From contig NZ_AOIO01000003.1 of the NCBI RefSeq assembly GCF_000337555.1, positions 59,636 through 114,821 of the forward strand: a DNA stretch of 55,186 bases. Direction: 5' to 3'. The notes beneath the pieces are model-generated. The model did not search any database. It was given only the letters and a program-made list of their open reading frames with translations, and was not told the DNA's origin. The translations under genes were made by a program, and so were the position numbers. Of the stretch, positions 42,315 through 50,628 are shown one piece after another (the stretch's first letter is position 1; every line of letters begins with the position of its first letter). This stretch comes from Natrialba asiatica DSM 12278. GTDB lineage: Archaea > Halobacteriota > Halobacteria > Halobacteriales > Natrialbaceae.

Positions 42315-43241
42315 ATGAGTTACGCAGACCAGACCCGATCGGCGTACGGGAACGTAATCGATCGCATTCCGGAGTCGATCAGGGTGTACCTCCCGATCGT
42401 CCCGGTGATGGTACTCGTCGGAGTGTTCATCCTGTATCCGATCGCGCAAGCGGTTTACTCCAGTTTCTTCAGCAAGAGCCTTCTCTCGCCGGACGAGGGG
42501 GAGTTCGTCGGTCTCGCCAATTACCAGGAGATCTGGACGAATCCGGACTTACACCAGGTGCTCTGGAACACGTTCGTCTGGGTTTCGGTCGGCAGCATTG
42601 CGGCGATCGGTTTCGGGTTCGTCCTCGGCTGGCTCCTGTACGAGAAGTTTCCGTATACCAGCGTCGCCAGTGCGATCGTCCTAATTCCGTGGGTACTGCC
42701 CCGCGTCGTCGGGGCGTCGATCTGGCAGTTCATGTTCGGCGGCGACCAGGGGATCATCAACGAACTCCTCGTACAACTGGGCATCGTGGACGACTATATC
42801 GTGATGCTCGGTTCGGGAGAGTTATCGCTGTGGCCACCGATCATCGGGATGATCTGGCGGCTCGCACCGCTGTTTGCGCTGCTGACGCTGACGTCGCTGC
42901 AGGGGATCGATGAACACCTGTACGAGGCCGCGCGGATGGACGGGGCGACGCCCTGGGAACGGTTTCGCTACATCACCCTCCCGATGATGCGGTACAACCT
43001 CGCCATCGGATTCCTGCTGATGTTGATCTACAACATCCGGAACTTCTCGATGGTGTGGGTGATGACGGAGGGTGGACCGGGCGTTTCGAGCAGTACGCTC
43101 CCGGTGATGATCTATAGGACGGCGTTCGTCGACTTTAACGTCGGGCTCGCCTCGGCGCTGTCGGTGCTGCTGTTCGTCGTCCTGCTGGTGTTCTCGTACT
43201 ACTACATCAAGGTCTACGACAAACTTCAGGGTGAGTTCTGA
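42315..43241 (+). CDS. ABC sugar transporter permease (MalF/UgpA type)
   Basis: A 308-residue permease with six hydrophobic segments, CUT1 family. Seen: IVPVMVLVGVFILYPIAQAV at the first helix and the EAA loop YEAARMDGATPWERFRYITL near 206-225 that contacts the ATPase, then LPMMRYNLAIGF. The ATG at 42315 is used; a GTG at 42303 in frame lies within the purine-rich leader. Its stop shares bases with the next gene's start (TGATG), so the two permeases are translationally coupled. Confidence 0.95.
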   Translation: MSYADQTRSAYGNVIDRIPESIRVYLPIVPVMVLVGVFILYPIAQAVYSSFFSKSLLSPDEGEFVGLANYQEIWTNPDLHQVLWNTFVWVSVGSIAAIGFGFVLGWLLYEKFPYTSVASAIVLIPWVLPRVVGASIWQFMFGGDQGIINELLVQLGIVDDYIVMLGSGELSLWPPIIGMIWRLAPLFALLTLTSLQGIDEHLYEAARMDGATPWERFRYITLPMMRYNLAIGFLLMLIYNIRNFSMVWVMTEGGPGVSSSTLPVMIYRTAFVDFNVGLASALSVLLFVVLLVFSYYYIKVYDKLQGEF

Positions 43242-44248
43242 TGGCAACGACTACCGACCCCGATACCGGACCGAGTACCGACGCCGACGCGAATGCGGGC
43301 GATCCGACGGCGGAGTTCCGGAAGAACCAGTCGTGGCTCTTCGACACCACCGCGGGGACGTACCTCCGCAAAATCGTCGTCGGCTTCGTTTCGACCGTCT
43401 CCCTCCTGTACCTCCTCTTTCCGCTGTACTGGATGGTTGTCACGGCGCTGAAATCGACCCAGGAGATCCAACAAATCCCGCCGACGGTGTTCCCCGAGAA
43501 TCCATCACTAGAGGGGTTTCGCCTGGTCATCGAATCGTCGCTCGAGACGGGTGGCTATGCCGGCGTCGTCGAGAACGTCTTCGGTGTGACCATCTCCTCG
43601 GCGATCAACGTCGACGTCATCGGGATCATCCTCAACAGCCTGAAGGTCTCTATCGGCGCTGGTGTTATCGCCGTCGTGTTGGGGACGATTGCGTCGTACG
43701 TCCTCTCACGTCGGGAGTTCCGCGGGAAGAACGCGCTAATGAGCGTCTTGCTCGCGTCGCTGATGTTCCCCGGGACCGCGATCATGGTCCCCGAATGGGA
43801 ACTCATCAATACCCTGGACCTCTACGATACGCATCTCTCGCTGATACTCATCTACGGGGCGATGACGTCGCCGTTCGTCGTCTGGCTCATGAAGGGGTTC
43901 TTCGACGAGTTCCCGGATTCGATCATCGAGGCCTCTCGCATCGACCAGTGTTCGTCCGTCGAGACGTTCTGGTACGTCATCGTCCCGATGGCGCGCAATT
44001 CCCTCATCGCGTCGTTCATCTTCGCCTTCCTGCTGGCGTGGAACGAACTCGTGTTCGCGCTGACGCTGCTAGACAATCAGAACTATACCGTTCCGCCGGG
44101 CCTGCTTACCTTCGTCCAAGGATTCAACACCCAGTGGAACGTCGTCGCCGCGGCGTCGATTATCGTCTCCCTTCCGGTGTTGCTCGGCCTGGCCTACATC
44201 CAGCGGTACTTCGTGCAGGGACTGACCGGCGGCGCGATCAAGGGCTAA
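43241..44248 (+). CDS. ABC sugar transporter permease (MalG/UgpE type)
   Basis: A 335-residue CUT1 permease with six hydrophobic segments and a hydrophilic Asp-rich N-terminal tail of about 30 residues (TTDPDTGPSTDADANAGDP). Seen: LLYLLFPLYWMVVTALKST, LMKGFFDEFPDSIIEASRID (EAA loop near 215-235) with the following CSSVETFWYVIVPMARN. There is an insertion of about 30 residues between the first helix and the core, with VVENVFGVTISSAINVDVI. Pairs with the 42315 permease and uses the ATPase at 44310. Confidence 0.95.
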   Translation: MATTTDPDTGPSTDADANAGDPTAEFRKNQSWLFDTTAGTYLRKIVVGFVSTVSLLYLLFPLYWMVVTALKSTQEIQQIPPTVFPENPSLEGFRLVIESSLETGGYAGVVENVFGVTISSAINVDVIGIILNSLKVSIGAGVIAVVLGTIASYVLSRREFRGKNALMSVLLASLMFPGTAIMVPEWELINTLDLYDTHLSLILIYGAMTSPFVVWLMKGFFDEFPDSIIEASRIDQCSSVETFWYVIVPMARNSLIASFIFAFLLAWNELVFALTLLDNQNYTVPPGLLTFVQGFNTQWNVVAAASIIVSLPVLLGLAYIQRYFVQGLTGGAIKG

Positions 44249-44277
44249 TCCCGCTCAGTCTCTCGAACAGACGCTAC

Positions 44278-44285
44278 TTTTAATA
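44278..44285 (+). promoter_or_regulatory. TATA box of the ABC ATPase gene
   Basis: TTTTAATA, centred 28 bp before the ATG at 44310. The ATPase therefore probably has its own leaderless transcript, separate from the binding protein/permease unit. Confidence 0.55.
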
Positions 44286-44309
44286 TGCGGTAGACGGTAC
44301 CAATTTGCA

Positions 44310-45482
44310 ATGACGCACCTCGAGTTAGACGGTGTTACGAAAGTATTCGGCGATCCCGAGAAGGACGGTGTCGTCGCCGTCGACGATTTACACATCGACG
44401 TTCCCGACGGCGATTTTCTCGTCTTGCTCGGCCCAAGTGGCTGCGGGAAGACGACCACGCTTCGCATGATCGGTGGGCTCGAGGAGCCGACCGCGGGCGA
44501 GGTTCAGTTTGACGGAACCGTCGTTAACGACGTCAAAGCGCGCAACCGGGACGTCGCGATGGTGTTTCAGGACTTCGCGCTGTACCCCCACATGACCGTC
44601 CGAGAGAACCTCGGATTCGGGCTCAAGCGGGAAAATAACGACATGACCGACGGCGAGATCGAAGACCGCGTGACCGAGGTCGCCGAGATGCTGGAGATCG
44701 AGGAGCTACTGAACAACAAGCCGGGCCAGCTCTCGGGCGGCCAGCAACAGCGCGTCGCACTCGGCCGAGCGATCATTCGGGAACCGCGGCTGTTCCTGTT
44801 CGACGAGCCGCTGGCGAACCTCGACGCTCAACTGCGAAAGACGATGCGAACCGAGATCGACGAACTCCAGTCGGACGTGGGAATCACGTCAGCCTACGTC
44901 ACGCACAATCAGGAGGAGGCGATGACCATCGCCGACAAGATCGCCATCCTCAACCACGGGCAGCTTCAGCAGCTCGGGACGCCCGATGCGGTGTTCAACG
45001 AACCGGCGAACCTCTTCGTCGCGCAGTTCGTCGGCAGCCCGAACATGAACCTCTTCGACGGAACGGTCGGCGAGCGAGGCGACGCATACCGCGTCGAGAT
45101 GGACGCCGCGTCGTTCGATATCCCCAAACGACTCGTCGATACTGAATTCGCGACGACGGACGTGCTCGTTGGATTCCGCCCGCAAGACATCTTTCAGGGT
45201 CGCGGCAAGAAGCGGGGCGCGTCCGGCCCGTCGTTCGACGCCGAAGTGCGGGTTATCGAACCGGTCGGTACCGAGGCCGTCGTCCACGGCGATTCGAACT
45301 TCGGCGACATTACCGCGAAGATCGGCGGGTTCCACGGTCTCACCGCCGGCGATGAACTCTCGCTCGCCATCGCGCCCGAACACGTCTACCTGTTCGATGC
45401 CCGGACCGAGGCGTTGCTCAAAGGACGCCTTATCGCCGAGCGTGCCGACACCCAGCCGCCGGCTGACGGCGTCGAGGTTTGA
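44310..45482 (+). CDS. ABC sugar transporter ATPase (UgpC/MalK/MsmX type)
   Basis: A 390-residue CUT1 ATPase. Seen: Walker [10 protein letters not shown] near 43-51, Q-loop [14 protein letters not shown], signature [15 protein letters not shown], Walker [17 protein letters not shown], switch VTHNQEEAM, then a C-terminal TOBE/regulatory domain of about 150 residues ([33 protein letters not shown]). It powers the two permeases upstream and by the family may serve more than one importer. The gap of 61 bp and its own TATA box suggest separate transcription. Confidence 0.95.
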   Translation: MTHLELDGVTKVFGDPEKDGVVAVDDLHIDVPDGDFLVLLGPSGCGKTTTLRMIGGLEEPTAGEVQFDGTVVNDVKARNRDVAMVFQDFALYPHMTVRENLGFGLKRENNDMTDGEIEDRVTEVAEMLEIEELLNNKPGQLSGGQQQRVALGRAIIREPRLFLFDEPLANLDAQLRKTMRTEIDELQSDVGITSAYVTHNQEEAMTIADKIAILNHGQLQQLGTPDAVFNEPANLFVAQFVGSPNMNLFDGTVGERGDAYRVEMDAASFDIPKRLVDTEFATTDVLVGFRPQDIFQGRGKKRGASGPSFDAEVRVIEPVGTEAVVHGDSNFGDITAKIGGFHGLTAGDELSLAIAPEHVYLFDARTEALLKGRLIAERADTQPPADGVEV

Positions 45483-45608
45483 ACAATTGAACCGGCGAGT
45501 TCCGAACCGACGCCCACGCTCCTCCAAGCCGCGCGTTCGGTTCAAGTAGTAGGATATGAATATTATCAAGTATACATTTCAATCAATAGTGGTATATAAT
45601 ACCCAAAA

Positions 45609-45616
45609 TTATTAAG
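45609..45616 (+). promoter_or_regulatory. TATA box of the zinc dehydrogenase gene
   Basis: TTATTAAG centred 26 bp before the ATG at 45638, in an AT-rich patch from 45545 to 45620. It favours the upstream start over the ATG at 45671. Confidence 0.5.
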
Positions 45617-45637
45617 TCGAGTACCGACATGTTCTGA

Positions 45638-46702
45638 ATGAGTTACGCAAGCTCAGCTGCACCAGTAATTATGAAAGCAATCGTTCAGACGGGACCTCGG
45701 TCCGTCGAGACACAGGATCGAGAACGGCCCGAACCGAATGCCGATGAAGTGCTCGTAAAGGTCCATACAGCAGGGTTGTGTGGAAGTGATGCACACGCAT
45801 ACAAATACGACGGCGGCTACGAGTGGGTCCCGATTCCGCGGATCATGGGCCACGAGTACGCCGGCGAGGTCGTCGCCGTCGGTGCTGCCGTCGAAACGTT
45901 CGCCGAAGGCGATAAAATCGTCGAGGAACCGATCCACGACTGCGGCCACTGTCTCCAGTGTAAGAACGGCCAACCGAACGTCTGCCAAAACTTCTCGATC
46001 ACCGGCATGCACCGCGACGGTGCCTACGCGGAGTACGTCACCGTCGATCCGGGACACCTCCACGTCGTTCCCGAAGACGTTCCGCTCCGCCACGCGGCGA
46101 TCACGGAACCGACCAGCATCGCTACACGCGCCGTCCTTTCACGATCCGTAACGACACCCGGCGATGACGTTCTCATCGAAGGGCCGGGTCCGATCGGCGT
46201 TCTCGTCGCGGCCGTCGCAGACTCCCTGGGAGCGAACGTTATCGTCTCCGGACTCGATCAGGACGCCCAGTATCGACTGCCGCTACTCGAAGAACTCGGT
46301 ATCGAGACGGTCAACGTTCAGTCCGAAGACCTCGACGAACGCGCCGACGAGTTCACCGACGGAAGCGGGTTCGATGTCGTCTTCGACTCGACCGGCCATC
46401 ACACTGGTATTGGAACCGCCGTCGATTCCGCTCGCAAGGGCGGTCAGGTCGTCGTCGTCGGCATTCCGAACGAGAGCAGCGAGGTCACGCTCACCTCGGT
46501 CGTTCGCGGTGAGATCGAGGTCAATACCTCCTACGGGTCGACGTGGACGAACTTCGAACAGGCGCTTCGACTCATGGAACGCGGAGAGATAGCCATCGAT
46601 CAGATCCTCGATCCATCCTATAGCGCGGACGATCCCGCAGGTGCGTTCGAGGCGTTCCTCGATTCCGAAACCTGCAAGCCGGTGTTCCAGTTCGACGAGT
46701 GA
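45638..46702 (+). CDS. Zinc-binding medium-chain dehydrogenase in the rhamnose locus
   Basis: A 354-residue zinc alcohol dehydrogenase (MDR, sorbitol/threonine dehydrogenase group). Seen: catalytic-zinc ligands in GLCGSDAHA (Cys48) and MGHEYAGEV (His/Glu near 70-71), the structural zinc cluster CGHCLQCKNGQPNVC at 101-115, and the nucleotide fold EGPGPIGVLVAAVADSLGA. It oxidises a secondary alcohol with NAD(P)+. In this locus it may perform one of the two oxidations of rhamnose degradation, either of L-rhamnose or of 2-keto-3-deoxy-L-rhamnonate (inference). The family usually starts at MKAIVQ (45671), but the TATA box points to 45638, adding 11 residues. Confidence 0.9.
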   Translation: MSYASSAAPVIMKAIVQTGPRSVETQDRERPEPNADEVLVKVHTAGLCGSDAHAYKYDGGYEWVPIPRIMGHEYAGEVVAVGAAVETFAEGDKIVEEPIHDCGHCLQCKNGQPNVCQNFSITGMHRDGAYAEYVTVDPGHLHVVPEDVPLRHAAITEPTSIATRAVLSRSVTTPGDDVLIEGPGPIGVLVAAVADSLGANVIVSGLDQDAQYRLPLLEELGIETVNVQSEDLDERADEFTDGSGFDVVFDSTGHHTGIGTAVDSARKGGQVVVVGIPNESSEVTLTSVVRGEIEVNTSYGSTWTNFEQALRLMERGEIAIDQILDPSYSADDPAGAFEAFLDSETCKPVFQFDE

Positions 46703-46819
46703 GCGGAGAGTCACCGTGAGACGCAATAGAAAGCGTTGTTATTCGCAGAATCACCGTTGGGTCCCGTTCGAGGCGCGTGAATCGACGCCTCGGGGACCCC
46801 ACGACCGACCGGGGCGTGC

Positions 46820-47218
46820 TCAAATATCGTTCCGGACGCCCAATTCGAACGTTACCGCGGTGACGCGGGCATTGGACGCTTGCACCGTCGCCGTCCCACC
46901 GTTGAACGCCGGGCGGACGCGCTGCCAGCCGGTCGTTCGAACCCCGGTCCCCGATTCGATCGCCGCAGGGTCCGTGACCGCGGTTCGTCGACCCGGCGAG
47001 TCCAACAGCGCGATTCGGACGGCACCGCCGGCGTCGTCATCGACCGGACTGAGGCGCGCGGTCACTCTCGCATAGAGAGGCGTCGCCGGCGTCGCCCGTC
47101 GGATATCGAGGGTCGTCGGCGTGTCGCCGAACTCGTCTCCCTCGCGGACGACCGGTGCCTCGTCCTGCAGCCCTGTCGTAGAGATCGTAGTCAGATGGCT
47201 GCGTGGCTTTTTCGTCAT
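46820..47218 (-). CDS. Hypothetical protein homologous to the C-terminal domain of the BNR protein
   Basis: A 132-residue protein with no signal peptide. From about residue 30 it parallels the last 100 residues of the neighbour at 47215: TPATPLYARVTARLS against TVPATPAYARGTVALK, WQRVRPAFNGGTATVQ against WAKIPQAFRAGFVTVQ, and FELGVRND against LEIGYHD. It is thus a free copy of that beta-rich C-terminal domain. Its ATG overlaps the stop of the BNR gene (ATGA), so the two are co-translated. Function unknown; a carbohydrate-binding or assembly domain is possible. Without a signal it may stay in the cytoplasm or leave with a partner. Confidence 0.75.
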   Translation of the reverse strand: MTKKPRSHLTTISTTGLQDEAPVVREGDEFGDTPTTLDIRRATPATPLYARVTARLSPVDDDAGGAVRIALLDSPGRRTAVTDPAAIESGTGVRTTGWQRVRPAFNGGTATVQASNARVTAVTFELGVRNDI

Positions 47219-49110
47219 TGGGATGCACCTCCATGGGGAGCGTCCGTGTTGCCACCAGTCGGGTCGTGATAGCCGATCTCGAGGACCGCATCGGAGACGA
47301 CGGCGTCTCTCCCGTCCGACCCGGCCCGCAACTGGACGGTGACGAATCCGGCTCGGAACGCCTGTGGAATCTTCGCCCAGGCCGTGGTCCCGTCGTCCTC
47401 GATCTCGACGGGATCGCCGTAGGTCGTTCCGTGCTCGCCCTGGGCCTTCACTCTAGCTTCGACGGTCATATCGGGATTCGATTTCAGTGCGACGGTCCCC
47501 CGCGCGTACGCCGGCGTCGCCGGCACGGTCGTCTCCGTGATAGCAAGCGCCGCGCTCGTATCCTCGAACGTCGAACTCGCAACCGAGAGCGGCGGGTCGA
47601 CGGCGGTCGTAGACGCATACACGTCTAGGTCGTCCGGCTCGTCCGGCTTGCCGGAGAGGTCGATCTCCCGATTCGATCGGTTCAACCGGTCGAGGTCGAT
47701 ATCGGTGACGCCCAGCAGCGAGTGGGCGCTCCAGGGAACGTCACCGACGGTCTGCTGGTGGTCGATGTAACTGAGGACGCGATCCTCCCGCCACCGGGCG
47801 GGGTCGATGTGGACGTCGCTCCAGGTTACGTTCCGCTTGTAGAGAACCGACGTCTGCCACGCCCCGTCTTGCTTCTCGACGAGAAGCGGCCAGCTTCCGT
47901 GCACGAAGTCTCGCGTGAGAATGTGAACGTCTCCGTCATCGTCGACGACGATCCCCATTCGACCGATCGGAGACGCGACCACGCCGGGGCCGCCGAGGTC
48001 GATATCGGTGGTGCGGTTCGTCGCGGGTTCGGTCACCCACTTGCCGCCGTCGCTGCCGTCGCCGTCGTCACCGCCGTCTCCCTCGTCGAGGAAGGCGTGG
48101 AACACCTGCGTGTGGCCGTTCTCGTCGTCGCGGTAGTACGCGACGTGCGGAGCGCCGGTCCGCGGATCGTAGCCCGCCCAACCCTGGTTGATGAAGTTAC
48201 TGCCCGGTTCTATCGGATCGACGACCTCCGCGTCTTCGGCCGTGATCGGCAGGGAGTAGGGCGTCCCGTCGCTTCGCTCCCAGGTCTCGCCGCCGTCGGT
48301 GCTTCGCGCGTACGAGAGGTCGACGTTGGTCTGTACGTTCCAGGAGCCCCGCCAGTTGAAGAAGTAGTGAAGCACCCCGTCTTCCGACTGTACGAGGTTC
48401 CACATGTACGAGTTCTGTTCGCCCTCGCCGTCGATGAGCGGGTGCTGGAGCACCTCCCAGGTCGCTCGGTCGGGGTGCCATCTGTTCAGCATCCAGTTGC
48501 CGGCACCGGACATCCCCTCGCGGTAGCCGGCCAGGAGCGTCCCGTCGAGCAACCGCGCAAACTCGAGATACGTGACGCTCGACTCGTCCCGGCCGGTCAT
48601 TCCGACGCGCTCGTCCCCGAACGATCCGATGTCCTCCGAGTTCGCGCTCCGTCGCCACCGTATCTCGGAGTCGCGCGTGTTGTAGTTCAGAAAGACGTGT
48701 CCGTCTGGTCCGATGCCGACGCCCGGCGTCCAGTGACCATCCCGCTCGTCGATCTGGATATCGAGCCGGTTCCGCTCCCACTCGCCGGCCGGGAGTTCGC
48801 GCGCGGCAACGACGAGTTCACCGTCGTGGGTCCAGTAGGCGTAGTACTGGCGATCATTGTACGTCGTCAATCGCGGCTGGAACGGCGGCGTATCGGTCTG
48901 AGCGTTTCCCAGCCCGTTCTGCGTGAGAACGTGCCGTTCGAGCGCCTCGGCGCGTTCCCGACCGCCCGGCCGTCGCCCCGCCGCGACGCGACCGGCGGCC
49001 AGGGTTGACGCGCCGACCAGTCCGCTCGCGGCCAGGAACGTGCGCCGCTGAATTGAACTCGATACACCCGTCTCCGCCTTCCGCGTTTGCTGGTTTGTGT
49101 CCGGTGTCAT
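47215..49110 (-). CDS. TAT-exported BNR-repeat protein, possible polysaccharide lyase/glycosidase
   Basis: A 631-residue exported protein. The N-terminus has a twin-arginine signal, SIQRRTFLAASGLVGASTLA. The central part (about 60-420) has the BNR_4 type beta-propeller pattern: YNDRQYYAYWTHDGELVVAA, DGHVFLNYNTRDSEIRWRRS, SYMWNLVQSEDGVLHYFFNW, LSYARSTDGGETWER and GWAGYDPRTGAPHVAYYRDD. BNR_4 proteins include ulvan and related lyases acting on rhamnose-containing polysaccharide; the rhamnose genes beside it fit such a substrate, but activity is inference. An Asp/Gly-rich linker (DEGDGGDDGDGSDGG) and a beta-rich C-terminal domain follow. Start at 49110 gives MTPDTNQQ; an ATG at 49164 is possible. 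Confidence 0.8.
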   Translation of the reverse strand: MTPDTNQQTRKAETGVSSSIQRRTFLAASGLVGASTLAAGRVAAGRRPGGRERAEALERHVLTQNGLGNAQTDTPPFQPRLTTYNDRQYYAYWTHDGELVVAARELPAGEWERNRLDIQIDERDGHWTPGVGIGPDGHVFLNYNTRDSEIRWRRSANSEDIGSFGDERVGMTGRDESSVTYLEFARLLDGTLLAGYREGMSGAGNWMLNRWHPDRATWEVLQHPLIDGEGEQNSYMWNLVQSEDGVLHYFFNWRGSWNVQTNVDLSYARSTDGGETWERSDGTPYSLPITAEDAEVVDPIEPGSNFINQGWAGYDPRTGAPHVAYYRDDENGHTQVFHAFLDEGDGGDDGDGSDGGKWVTEPATNRTTDIDLGGPGVVASPIGRMGIVVDDDGDVHILTRDFVHGSWPLLVEKQDGAWQTSVLYKRNVTWSDVHIDPARWREDRVLSYIDHQQTVGDVPWSAHSLLGVTDIDLDRLNRSNREIDLSGKPDEPDDLDVYASTTAVDPPLSVASSTFEDTSAALAITETTVPATPAYARGTVALKSNPDMTVEARVKAQGEHGTTYGDPVEIEDDGTTAWAKIPQAFRAGFVTVQLRAGSDGRDAVVSDAVLEIGYHDPTGGNTDAPHGGASQ

Positions 49111-49414
49111 TGCTGGTGTCCGTCGCTGTCTCGGGGATCGGCCGACCGTCGGTGGTCCGTCCACATCGACGCGGTCGACTCGACGGCGAGCCTGCGGTCG
49201 CCGCCGTGTTCTTTGGTAACTTCACACACCAATCCCCGAACTGAACTCTCAGCGAGCGGTGTGATAATTCTTTGGCTGTCATTCGTCCGCTCTAGAACAC
49301 GCTTTTGCGTACTCGTTCCCGAACGGTTTCACCGAACTCGGTATCGAAGGTTCGAACAGTGCAAAAGATTTTATCGTTGCCGAATGGAGTCAGCGTGTAC
49401 ACGAGCTAGATACT
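49111..49414 (+). promoter_or_regulatory. Divergent promoter region, with operator-like site near 49394
   Basis: The 304 bases between the BNR gene and the rhamnonate dehydratase hold no gene. TTTTATCG at about 49368-49375 is a TATA-like box for the dehydratase. CGTGTACACG (49394-49403), a perfect 10-bp palindrome, lies just where transcription would start and 11 bp before the ATG at 49415, a fitting operator position. Confidence 0.45.
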
Positions 49415-50626
49415 ATGGAAATCACAGCGATATCCGCGACCAACGTCAGCACCGAATCCTGGGGTGAGTTCGTCGAATTCCCGCTGGTCACCGTGATGAG
49501 CAAGTACGACGAGTACAACAACGCCGAGGGTGACAATCCCCAGGCCCGTCGGAAGTGGATGGGGCCGGTCGGCGACGTCGTCGTCGAAATCGAGACCGAC
49601 GCTGGAATCACCGGCGTCGGCCACGGCAACTGGGCGACGGGTGCCATCGCGACGATCGTCGACGAGACACTCTCGAAACTCGTCGTCGGCGAAGACCCCC
49701 GCGAGCGTGAGAAGCTCTGGGACATGATGTACCGCGCAACGATCCCCTTCGGCCGCAAGGGCGCGGCAATCGAGGCCATCAGCGCGGTCGACCTCGCACT
49801 GTGGGACATCGCCGGCAAAGAGGCCGACAAACCGGTCTACGAACTGCTCGGCGGTCCCGTAAACGACGAGATCCCCTGCTACGCCAGCAACCTCCACCCG
49901 GTCGATCACGAGACGCTCGCCGAGGAGGCGATCGACTACGCCGAGCAGGGCTTCGACGCGATGAAACTGCGCTTCCGGTACGGGCCCGAAGCGGGTCGGA
50001 AGGGAATGGAGGAAAACGAGAGGATCGTCGAGACCGTCCGCGACGCCGTCGGCGACGAACTCGAGATCGCCGGCGACGCCTACATGGGCTGGAGCGTCAA
50101 GTACGCCACAAAGATGGTCCAACGTCTCGAACCCTACGACATGGCGTGGGTCGAGGAACCGGTCATCCCGGACGACATCGACGGCTACGCCGAGGTGCGC
50201 GAAGCCGCGCCGATGCCGATCTCCGGCGGCGAACACGAGTTCACCCGCTGGGGGCACAAGCAACTGCTCGAACGCGAGGCGGTCGATATCTTGCAGCCGG
50301 ATATCCACCGCTGTGGGGGCCTGACGGAGCTGCAGAAAATCGATGCGATGGCCAGCGCTCACGACGTGCCGGTGATTCCCCACACGGGGACGAATCCGCA
50401 CCTGCACTTCATCGCCGCCTCGACCAACGCGCCGATGGCCGAGTACTTCCCGATCCCCGAGTGGTACACGGAACGCCAGGCCGAGCAGGACAAGGATTCG
50501 ACCTACGCGGACGCCATCTACGCGAATCCACCGCAGGCCGAGGACGGGACCCTCTCGCTGCCCGACGGCGTCGGCCTGAGCGCCGAACTCAACCGCGAAG
50601 CGCTCGATCACTTCGCCGTGGAGTGA
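49415..50626 (+). CDS. Enolase-superfamily dehydratase, probable L-rhamnonate dehydratase
   Basis: A 403-residue protein of the mandelate racemase/muconate lactonising group. Seen: VTVMSKYDEYN near 26-36, AISAVDLALWDIAGKEADKP, MKLRFRYGPEAG, a first metal ligand Asp in EIAGDAYMGWSVKYATK, second in AWVEEPVIPDD, third in ISGGEHEF, then VDILQPDIHRCGGLTEL and the catalytic His region IPHTGTNPHLHF. The YATK, SGEH and QPDxxxCGGLT blocks closely resemble bacterial L-rhamnonate dehydratase RhmD. It would convert L-rhamnonate to 2-keto-3-deoxy-L-rhamnonate. Followed by the luciferase-like gene after 2 bp, so in one operon with it. Confidence 0.88.
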   Translation: MEITAISATNVSTESWGEFVEFPLVTVMSKYDEYNNAEGDNPQARRKWMGPVGDVVVEIETDAGITGVGHGNWATGAIATIVDETLSKLVVGEDPREREKLWDMMYRATIPFGRKGAAIEAISAVDLALWDIAGKEADKPVYELLGGPVNDEIPCYASNLHPVDHETLAEEAIDYAEQGFDAMKLRFRYGPEAGRKGMEENERIVETVRDAVGDELEIAGDAYMGWSVKYATKMVQRLEPYDMAWVEEPVIPDDIDGYAEVREAAPMPISGGEHEFTRWGHKQLLEREAVDILQPDIHRCGGLTELQKIDAMASAHDVPVIPHTGTNPHLHFIAASTNAPMAEYFPIPEWYTERQAEQDKDSTYADAIYANPPQAEDGTLSLPDGVGLSAELNREALDHFAVE

Positions 50627-50628
50627 CC

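Noticed and set aside
47722-49008. A 428-codon plus-strand frame opposite the BNR protein
   Set aside because: The minus strand gives the signal peptide and propeller motifs; the plus frame is an antisense shadow.
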